Below are positions 14,201 to 19,340 of a DNA stretch of 19,340 bases, in pieces. The DNA is from Planctomycetota bacterium. GTDB taxonomy: Bacteria; Planctomycetota; UBA1135; UBA2386. The DNA is taken from assembly GCA_020425885.1 (NCBI GenBank), contig JAGQRA010000975.1, positions 1 to 19,340 on the forward strand, given 5' to 3'. Position 1 is the stretch's first letter. Every line of letters starts with the position of its first letter. The notes beneath the pieces are model-generated. The model did no database searches. It worked only from the letters and a program-made list of their open reading frames with translations, and had not been told where the DNA came from. Both the position numbers and the translations under genes were made by a program.

Positions 14201-17200
14201 GCGCACCGCCGCGCCAGGCCACCTGCATCGCGCTCTCGGCCGTCTCGACCTCGCGCCGCAGCAGCTCGACGGCGACGGCGTCGAGCACCGGCTCCTCGAG
14301 ATCGACGCAGCGGATCGTGACGCCTTCGTATTCGACCGCGGCGACGCGCAGGAACGCGGCGGCGGCGGCCTGTCCCGGTGCCCGCATCGCCTCGCGGCCG
14401 ACCCTGGCCGCGCCGCTCGTGACCGCCAGCACGCGCAATCCGGTCGTCAGATCGGCGCGGCCGAGCGCCTGCCACATAGCCAATAGCGCCCCGACGAGGT
14501 ACACGGCATCGCCGTGCTCGAGCGGCAGCGCGAACAGCACGCGCTGCACGGCTCCGACCTCGTCGATCGCGGCCGTCAACGCGCGGCCCCATGCTTCGGT
14601 GTCCGCCACCGGCAGTCGCCAGGTCGCACCCGTTCGCGACTCCGATGCGGCGGGTTCGACGATGGCGGCGCGGCCACCCGAGGCAGAGACCGCGGCGACG
14701 AACTCGCGCAGACCGTCGCCGCTGCCGACGCACAGCCAATTCGCCTTCGCCTCGATGCGCGCCGACTCCGGCAGGACCTTGCCGCGGAACGCCAGCAAGC
14801 GCACCCAGTCCGCCTCCGGCAATCGGGTCGGCGGCGCCAGATCGGCCTCACCGCGCAGCACGCCTTCGTGGACGACGGGCGCGCCCGGCTCGATCCAATG
14901 GCGCTGCCGCTGGAAGGCATAGGTCGGCAGCGGCACCCGTCGCCGCGCCGTGCCGCCGTGGAACGCCTGCCAGTCGATCGGCACGCCGAGCTGCCAGAGC
15001 CGACCGACGGCATCGAGCAGGAACTCATCGGCCGCGCGCGTGTCCTTGGCGTGCGGCACGGTGACGAGACAAGGACTGCCCTTGGCCCGCTCGTGCATCC
15101 GCACCAGGCTGCTGAGCGCCTTGCCCGGCCCGACCTCGACGAAGACGCGGTCGCCACCGGCCAGCAGCGTCGCGATGCCGTCCTGGAAACGCACCGTGCG
15201 CCGCAGGTGCTCGACCCAGTACTCCGGATCGACGACGCGGTCGGGATCGGCCCAATCGCCGGTCACGTTCGAGATCCACGGCCTCTGCGGCCGCGACAGC
15301 GCCATGCCCTCGAGGCCGGCCCGGAATCGATCGAGCAGCGGGTCGAGCATGTGTGAGTGCGCGGCGACGCCGATGCGCAGCCGCTGATACTCGATGCCAC
15401 GCTGCTGCAGCTCGACCTCGGCGCGCTCGATCGCCGCGACGCTGCCGGCGACGGCGCTGAGTTGCGGCGCGTTCGCCGCGGCCAGCGACAGCTCGCCGTG
15501 GGTCAGCGATTGCGCCTGCTCGGGCGCCATCGACACCGTCAGCACGGCGCCACCGGTGGCCTCCTCGAGCAGCTCGCCGCGCAGCGCCAGCGCCTGCAGC
15601 ACCTGCGCGAGCGTGAACGTGCCGCCGATGGTCCCGGCGACGTACTCGCCGAGGCTGTGACCGATCATCGCATCGGGCTCGACGCCGAACGCCATCAGCG
15701 TGCGGGCCAGCGAGTACTCGACGAGGAACAGCGTCGGCAGGATCAGCCCCGGCCGCTCCATGCGCTCGCCGTGCTCGGGCGTCGCGAGTTCGCCGAACAG
15801 CAGTGCCTCGACCTCGCCGGCGAGCTCCGCCGTCATCGCGGCGAGGCAGGCATCGGCGTGCTCGCGGAACAACGGCTCGTGTTCGTAGAGCTCGCGCGCC
15901 ATGCCGGGATACTGCGCGCCGCCGCCGGCGAACAGGAACACGACCGACGGCGCGCGATCGGGCGCGGATCGGATGCCGGCCTTGAAGTCGGCGGCCTGCA
16001 GCGCCGTCGCCACCGCATCGCCGCCGGCGCCAACGGCGAACGCCCGGCGGGCGAAGGCGCGGCGGCCGTGTTGCGCGGTCCAGGCCACATCGGGCAGATC
16101 GGCCGCGGCGACCGCGCGCAGATGCTTGGCCAGCTGCCGGGCGTTGCCGAGCACGGCCTCGTCGACCTTGCCGCTGACCGGGATCAGGTGGCAGCGGCGC
16201 GGATACGGCACGGCCGCGGCCTGGGCCTGTTCGACCGCTTCCCTGAGGATGACGTGGGCGTTGGTGCCGCCGACGCCGAGCGAGCTGATGCCGGCGATGC
16301 GCTCGACGTGCGGCAGCCGCGGCCATTCCAGCGCCTCGCCGGCGACGTAGAACGGGCTCTTGTCGAAGTCGATCAACGGATTCGGGCTGCGGTAGTGCAG
16401 GCTCTGCGGGATCTCGCCGTGCTGCATCGCCAGCACCGCCTTCATGAACCCGGCGATGCCGGCCGCGGTGTCGAGGTGGCCGATGTTGGGCTTGCACGAG
16501 CCGATCGCGCAGTAGCCCGTCCTGTCGGTCGTGACCCGGAAGGCCTGGGTCAGCGCCTCGATCTCGATCGGATCGCCGACGCTGGTGCCGGTGCCGTGGG
16601 CCTCGACGTACTGCACCTGATCGGCCGGGATGTCGGCCAGCGCCAACGCCTCGGCCACGACCTCGGCGTAGCCGTCGACGCTCGGTGCCAGAAAGCTCAC
16701 CTTGCGGGCGCCGTCGTTGTTGACGGCCGAGCCGGCGATGATGGCGTGGATGTGATCGCCGTCGGCGATCGCGTCGGCGAGGCGCCGCAGCAGCACGACG
16801 CCGGCGCCGCTGCCGAAGATCGTGCCCCGGCTGTCCTTGTCGAACGCGCGGCAGTTGCCGTCCGGCGACAGCACCTCACCTTCCTTCCACTGGTAGCCGC
16901 GATCCTGCGGCACCAGGATCGTCACGCCGCCGGCCAGCGCCATCTCGCATTCGCCGGCGAGCAGGCTCTGCGCCGCCTGATGGATCGCGACCAGCGACGT
17001 CGAGCACGCGGTCAGCACGTTGACGCTCGGCCCGCGCAGATCGAACTGATAGCTGGTGCGGGTGGCGAGGAAGTCCTTGTCGTTGCCGGTGTGACGGATC
17101 AGGAACATGCCGATCCGCTGCACCAGGTCCGGGTTGCTGAGGATGTTGTGCAGCAGGTACGTGTCCATGCCGCAACCGGCGAAGACGCCGACGCGACCGT

Positions 17201-17534
17201 CGAACCGATCGGGGACGTGGCCCGCGTTCTCGAACGCCTCCCAGCAGACCTCGAGCCAGACGCGATGCTGCGGGTCGAACACGGCGGCATCGCGCGGCGA
17301 CATGCCGAAGAAGCCGGCGTCGAACTTGTCGATGTCGGCGAGCAACATCGCCTTCTTCACGTACTCGGGGTCGGCCACCATGTCCGGCGGCACCCCGGCC
17401 GCGAGCAGGTGCTCGTCCGACAGCTCGACGAGGGCATCGCGGCCCTCGCGCAACATGCGCCAGAACTCCTGCACGCTCGGCGCGCCGGGCAACCGGCAGG
17501 CCATGCCGACGACGGCGATGTCGGTCTCAGCCAT
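11271..17534 (-). CDS. Single-module type I polyketide synthase, KS-AT-KR-DH-T-TE
   Basis: This 2087-residue enzyme carries a complete chain-building module and its own release domain. The KS (about 5-430) has Cys177 in TACSTS, His313 in EAHGTGT and His353 in NIGHL. The AT (about 530-840) has Ser627 in GHSLGE, suggesting malonyl, and His726 in VAAHS, an unusual specificity motif. The KR (about 905-1340) has TGGLGGIG (1143-1150), LDD (1245-1247, B-type), Lys1265, Ser1289 and Tyr1302. The DH (about 1365-1625) has His1380 and Asp1545 in HPAVLD. The carrier (about 1725-1800) has GGHS with Ser1759, which resembles NRPS peptidyl carriers. The TE (about 1828-2080) has Ser1902 in GYSGGG and His2054 in GDHF. 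No ER or docking domain is seen. The order KR before DH is not the classical one. ATG 17534 is preferred over the TTG at 17540. The product is unknown; an iterative unsaturated or hydroxylated acyl chain released as an acid is plausible. A phosphopantetheinyl transferase is not in the window. Confidence 0.93.
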   Translation of the reverse strand: MAETDIAVVGMACRLPGAPSVQEFWRMLREGRDALVELSDEHLLAAGVPPDMVADPEYVKKAMLLADIDKFDAGFFGMSPRDAAVFDPQHRVWLEVCWEAFENAGHVPDRFDGRVGVFAGCGMDTYLLHNILSNPDLVQRIGMFLIRHTGNDKDFLATRTSYQFDLRGPSVNVLTACSTSLVAIHQAAQSLLAGECEMALAGGVTILVPQDRGYQWKEGEVLSPDGNCRAFDKDSRGTIFGSGAGVVLLRRLADAIADGDHIHAIIAGSAVNNDGARKVSFLAPSVDGYAEVVAEALALADIPADQVQYVEAHGTGTSVGDPIEIEALTQAFRVTTDRTGYCAIGSCKPNIGHLDTAAGIAGFMKAVLAMQHGEIPQSLHYRSPNPLIDFDKSPFYVAGEALEWPRLPHVERIAGISSLGVGGTNAHVILREAVEQAQAAAVPYPRRCHLIPVSGKVDEAVLGNARQLAKHLRAVAAADLPDVAWTAQHGRRAFARRAFAVGAGGDAVATALQAADFKAGIRSAPDRAPSVVFLFAGGGAQYPGMARELYEHEPLFREHADACLAAMTAELAGEVEALLFGELATPEHGERMERPGLILPTLFLVEYSLARTLMAFGVEPDAMIGHSLGEYVAGTIGGTFTLAQVLQALALRGELLEEATGGAVLTVSMAPEQAQSLTHGELSLAAANAPQLSAVAGSVAAIERAEVELQQRGIEYQRLRIGVAAHSHMLDPLLDRFRAGLEGMALSRPQRPWISNVTGDWADPDRVVDPEYWVEHLRRTVRFQDGIATLLAGGDRVFVEVGPGKALSSLVRMHERAKGSPCLVTVPHAKDTRAADEFLLDAVGRLWQLGVPIDWQAFHGGTARRRVPLPTYAFQRQRHWIEPGAPVVHEGVLRGEADLAPPTRLPEADWVRLLAFRGKVLPESARIEAKANWLCVGSGDGLREFVAAVSASGGRAAIVEPAASESRTGATWRLPVADTEAWGRALTAAIDEVGAVQRVLFALPLEHGDAVYLVGALLAMWQALGRADLTTGLRVLAVTSGAARVGREAMRAPGQAAAAAFLRVAAVEYEGVTIRCVDLEEPVLDAVAVELLRREVETAESAMQVAWRGGARHVQEIVAGEAEEEPSSPPPSPWRQNGVYLVTGGLGGIGLVLADHLATQVRARLALVSRRGLPPRELWDRWLELRRGDRTARLIQQIRALEQRGAEVEVLAADVADKAAMRRVLQAVDARFGGLHGIVHAAGVLDDGLIQMRTAERCERMLAGKIGGALVLDELTADRALDLFVVFGSTSGLAAIPGQCDYAAANAALDAFAGWRAQLRPGRSLSVDWGVWQDVGMLAATSDASCAPAPRWLGERRERAPEIEFVREWTPVTDWQLAEHRIRGGDCVMPGTGHLELMVTALRAVAGCVAVTLDNVEFLSPLAFSKGNARDVQVVVRKAPHGFTVRVQSAAPGDADLYSRTTHARARAKAGGGYDGLVDLAAWRRDAQQPAAIAVEQAALVDFGPRWQCIEAVALGDGVVLGELSLPPEFTADLDDHALHPAVLDMAFGCGIRLLSQQVPDALFVPAGCDEVVVSGRLPRRVMSRVVLRSFDTNTRLATLDVSVCSPDGIAIVELRGLSLIGVRGEFGAGDKPVVGSGGTRQRRAPAEVIDRPAPRIAAILPRGITGPEGMQGLERALATESTQVVVSSMDVQRVARWLMLPPEKPKAASTGADDHAAATAGDGPRDEVEVKLCASYHDLLGVEDTGLDQDFFELGGHSLLAVRLFARIHKDFGLDLELANLLTAGTVRKLAVVVRAELGLPEPGTEPVRSVAAKKGQHVVPIQVEGTRPKLFLVHGAGGNVLGFRDLSHYFGVDQPVYGLQARGVDGKQQPHDSIDEMARSYLAELREVQPHGPYFLGGYSGGGLVAYEMAQQLLAVGERIGFLGMIDTWCPQMRQRSKLERAVIHLGRLLRRGPMYPFRILRMKFDRRASARRTEQARDHGGVMPQALRGEDVQFAFERAFNRHRVQPYPGRAWIFRSTESIGMTRYVFDDELGWKPFITGGIVAVKCPGDHFTMCTEPNVQFLCREYMAAMDQAIAALAASDNG

Positions 17535-17645
17535 GTCCAATCGCGGTAGCCATGAGGTCCCTGGACGGTTCTATCGGTCCGCGGGCCGCAGCGTAGCCCA
17601 TGGTGGCGGAGAATGCGATGCCACTGGCGCGACGGCCACGCGTTG
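17535..17645 (-). other. 111-bp gap between dihydrouridine synthase and PKS
   Basis: I see no convincing promoter, terminator or Shine-Dalgarno sequence on the minus strand in this gap. The PKS may be read through from the upstream gene or may have a promoter not recognisable by eye. Confidence 0.4.
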
Positions 17646-18728
17646 CTATTCGCCGCAAGCGGAGATCGCCGGTACCACGGCGTCTTCGCGCCGCAGCTCG
17701 CGCACCACGCCGCCGTCGTGTTCGTCGGCGAAGACCTCGGCGATCGCCGACTCGAGCGCCGGGTAATCGCGACAGCCGACGAAGCGATCGCGCGCCCAGA
17801 CCGGATCACGGTGATACTGCGCGTACTTGATGACGTGCATGCGGACCGGACCGAACGCCCGCCGCTCGCCGCCGTAGATCGCCACCGCCACCTCTTGATG
17901 ACGCCGGATGGCGGCGCGTTGCTCGGCACAGGTCGGACGTAGCGGCGTGCCGCCGGCGAGCAACGCGGCGACCTGTCGGAAGACGAACGGGTTGCCGATG
18001 CAGCCGCGCGCGATCGTGACGCCGTCGACGCCGGTCTGCCGCAGCATGTCGAGGACGTGAAACGGCGAAAACAGATCGCCGCTGCCGAGCACCGGCAGCG
18101 CACCGACGTGCCGCTTGACCCGCGCCAGGAACTGCCAGCTACTGGGCCCGACGTACTTCTGTCGCACGGTGCGCGGATGCACGGTCACGGCAGCGATGCC
18201 GCGCGCCATCGCGCCGTCCAGGATCGTGAAGAAGGCGCGTTCGGCCTCGGGCGAATCGTCGTAGCCGCGGCGCATCTTGACCGTCACCGGCGCCTCGCCG
18301 CCGACCCCCTCGAGCACGGCGTCGACGATGCCGAGCGCGGTCTCGGGATCCTGCAGCAGCCAGCCGCCGCGGCGCCGGCCGAGCACGCGGTTGACCGGGC
18401 AGCCGAAGTTGATGTCGACGACATCGAAGCCGGCCCGGACCAGCTCGCGCGCCGCGGCGCCGAACGTGTCAGGCTGCGATCCCATCAGCTGCCCGCCGAC
18501 CGGATGATCGTGCTCCGGCAGGCTCAGGATGCGCCGCTGCAGCTTGCCCTTCTGCAGCACCTGCGAATCGAGCACGACCTCGTGGATCGCGAACGGCGCG
18601 CCGTGCTCGCGCGCCACGGTGCGCATGGCGAGGTCGGAGTAGCCGCTCAACGCCGCCTGCACCGCGGGCCCGGCGATGGGCACGTTGCCGATCGTGAGCG
18701 GTGGTGGGATGAACGGGGCTGGCGGCAT
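17646..18728 (-). CDS. dus: tRNA-dihydrouridine synthase
   Basis: This 360-residue flavoprotein reduces specific uridines in tRNA to dihydrouridine using FMN and NAD(P)H in the cytoplasm. The catalytic Cys110 is in INFGCP, and the RNA/FMN-contacting Lys151 (VTVKMR) and His184 (VTVHPR) are present. The phosphate-binding end is recognisable as LGSGDLFSP and IARGCIGNPFVF. The segment after the Cys, CPVNRVLGRRRGGWLL, differs from the common CPAKKV version but has the same length. I cannot tell which tRNA positions it modifies (DusA, B or C class), though overall it is closest to DusB-like proteins. The start codon lies within a perfect inverted repeat. It sits 32 bp behind the small YjfB-like gene and ahead of the PKS on the same strand. 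Confidence 0.9.
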   Translation of the reverse strand: MPPAPFIPPPLTIGNVPIAGPAVQAALSGYSDLAMRTVAREHGAPFAIHEVVLDSQVLQKGKLQRRILSLPEHDHPVGGQLMGSQPDTFGAAARELVRAGFDVVDINFGCPVNRVLGRRRGGWLLQDPETALGIVDAVLEGVGGEAPVTVKMRRGYDDSPEAERAFFTILDGAMARGIAAVTVHPRTVRQKYVGPSSWQFLARVKRHVGALPVLGSGDLFSPFHVLDMLRQTGVDGVTIARGCIGNPFVFRQVAALLAGGTPLRPTCAEQRAAIRRHQEVAVAIYGGERRAFGPVRMHVIKYAQYHRDPVWARDRFVGCRDYPALESAIAEVFADEHDGGVVRELRREDAVVPAISACGE

Positions 18729-18745
18729 GCGCGCAGCATGCCGCC
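18721..18745 (-). promoter_or_regulatory. Perfect 10-bp inverted repeat over the dus start codon
   Basis: GGCGGCATGC and GCATGCCGCC are separated by 5 nt. In the minus-strand RNA the ATG of dus (18728-18726) lies in the downstream arm, so the hairpin would hide the start codon. The upstream arm also contains CATGCT at -12 to -7, so as DNA the repeat could be an operator on a -10 box. Confidence 0.4.
18735..18740 (-). promoter_or_regulatory. Possible -10 element for leaderless expression of dus
   Basis: On the minus strand CATGCT occupies -12 to -7 relative to the ATG at 18728, with GCGCGC between. There is no Shine-Dalgarno sequence. It lies inside the inverted repeat at 18721-18745. Confidence 0.25.
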
Positions 18746-18760
18746 GGGCTATCGGGTCCG

Positions 18761-19006
18761 CTACCCGGTGACGTCGACCAGCGTCCCCTTGCCCGGCTCA
18801 GGCGCACCCTGCGGCGGCGACGGCACACTCGACCCCGCCGACCGCGCCGGCGCCGACCCTTGCGGGTTGCTGCCCTGGATCATCTCGACCATGGCGGCGC
18901 CGGCGATCTGCTGCTGCTGCAGGATCTGCGCCAGCACGGCGATGTTCATGTTGCGCACGGCGAGACCGCCGATCGCCTGGTTGCTGAACACCCCACCCGA
19001 ACTCAT
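18761..19006 (-). CDS. Small YjfB-like putative motility protein
   Basis: This 81-residue protein has a helical core of the form MNIAVLAQILQQQQIAGAAM (20-39). A Pro/Ser/Ala/Gly-rich disordered stretch follows, and the C-terminus is GTLVDVTG. The helix pattern and the closing hydrophobic-Asp-Val end resemble the short YjfB family, annotated as putative motility proteins of unknown biochemistry. There is no signal peptide or membrane helix. The N-terminal 19 residues and the disordered insert are longer than in the Bacillus form. It precedes dus by 32 bp on the same strand, so co-transcription is likely. The family assignment rests on a pattern read by eye. It could instead be an unrelated small helical protein, but the composition and third-position GC look coding. 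Confidence 0.5.
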   Translation of the reverse strand: MSSGGVFSNQAIGGLAVRNMNIAVLAQILQQQQIAGAAMVEMIQGSNPQGSAPARSAGSSVPSPPQGAPEPGKGTLVDVTG

Positions 19007-19093
19007 GCCGTCGCATCGACGCGGCGATCACGATGGCTGCAGGGCCGACCGCTGCCGGCCTTGGCACCGGCGCCTCGATATGCTCGCCGCACC
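19007..19093. promoter_or_regulatory. Short divergent intergenic region
   Basis: These 87 bp separate the YjfB-like start from the divergent glycosylase-like start. A TATGCT at 19079-19084 (plus) lies 9 nt before the ATG at 19094 and could be a -10 box giving a very short leader. No clear -35 element or Shine-Dalgarno site was found in either direction. Confidence 0.3.
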
Positions 19094-19340
19094 ATGCCGA
19101 GCACGACGATCACCCTGCGGCCGCCGCACCCCTTCGAGTTGCGGCTGTGCCTGTTCGGGCATGGCTGGATCGATCTCGCGCCGCACGACTACGACGAATC
19201 GCGACAGAGCTTCTCGACCGCGCTGCGACTCGGCAGTCACGTCGTCGATGCCGAACTGCGACCGGCCGCACGCGGCAGCCTCGAGCTGCGACTCGTGAGC
19301 CGGCGCAAGCTGGGAGCACGCGCCCTCGACGAAGCGCGGC
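19094..19340 (+). CDS. Probable DNA-3-methyladenine glycosylase-like protein, N-terminal part
   Basis: The frame is open from ATG 19094 to the window edge (82 codons), so the gene is cut off. The visible part reads PPHPFELRLCLFGHGWIDLAP, then a segment ending in a strand-rich stretch with ALRLGS and LELRLVS. This resembles the N-terminal beta domain that precedes the helix-hairpin-helix GPD catalytic domain in AlkA/OGG-type DNA glycosylases. The catalytic part lies outside the window, so the assignment is tentative. Confidence 0.5.
   Translation, partial: MPSTTITLRPPHPFELRLCLFGHGWIDLAPHDYDESRQSFSTALRLGSHVVDAELRPAARGSLELRLVSRRKLGARALDEAR

Noticed and set aside
15357..17549. A 730-codon plus-strand open frame opposite the PKS KS and AT domains
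   Set aside because: It is an antisense frame produced by high third-position GC of the PKS; composition is Arg/Asp/Ala/Val-rich with no recognisable domain.
18057..19298. A 413-codon plus-strand open frame over dus and the YjfB-like gene
   Set aside because: It is antisense to dus, whose catalytic Cys, Lys and His are intact, and it shows no domain.

Overview
The window is GC-rich, gene-dense bacterial chromosome and most likely comes from a Planctomycetota member. That placement is inferred from three things. The Gfo/Idh/MocA oxidoreductase carries a twin-arginine signal. The 850-residue secreted protein joins FG-GAP repeats, a right-handed beta-helix and a short C-terminal beta domain. 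Few genes have a Shine-Dalgarno sequence. No rRNA, tRNA, CRISPR array, insertion sequence or phage gene was seen.

Layout from left to right. The left edge (1-185, minus) holds the start of an unrecognised gene. It has a good promoter, a strong ribosome binding site and an ATG, but a CTGTT pentanucleotide tract puts the body of the gene out of frame. This looks like a phase-variable gene caught in the OFF state. Next come a PIG-L/LmbE deacetylase (480-1175, plus) and a minus-strand pair: a membrane-anchored FHA-like/trypsin-like protease (3684-2263) followed by a MinD/FlhG-type ATPase (2143-1196). The protease start lies only 9 bp from the divergent start of a CutC-family gene (3694-4467). After CutC come a strong hairpin, a hemerythrin-like protein (4575-5156) and a small GAF protein (5188-5661). 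The GAF gene runs convergently into a Tat-exported Gfo/Idh/MocA oxidoreductase (6961-5651). A hotdog thioesterase (7045-7506) and a PLP-dependent threonine/serine dehydratase-like enzyme (7532-8542) follow, then the FG-GAP/beta-helix secreted protein (8687-11248).

The right half is dominated by one 2087-residue type I polyketide synthase (17534-11271, minus). It is a self-contained module in the order KS-AT-KR-DH-carrier-TE, with KR before DH and a peptidyl-carrier-like T domain. Upstream on the same strand are a tRNA-dihydrouridine synthase (18728-17646) and a small YjfB-like protein (19006-18761). A plus-strand gene, probably a DNA glycosylase, runs off the right edge from 19094.

Most genes look like housekeeping or general metabolism rather than one pathway. 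The three most unusual points are the pentanucleotide contingency-type locus at the left edge, the domain order of the PKS, and a recurring -10-like hexamer exactly 6 nt upstream of several start codons, which suggests leaderless transcription. All functions are inferred from motifs read by eye; no database search was run.
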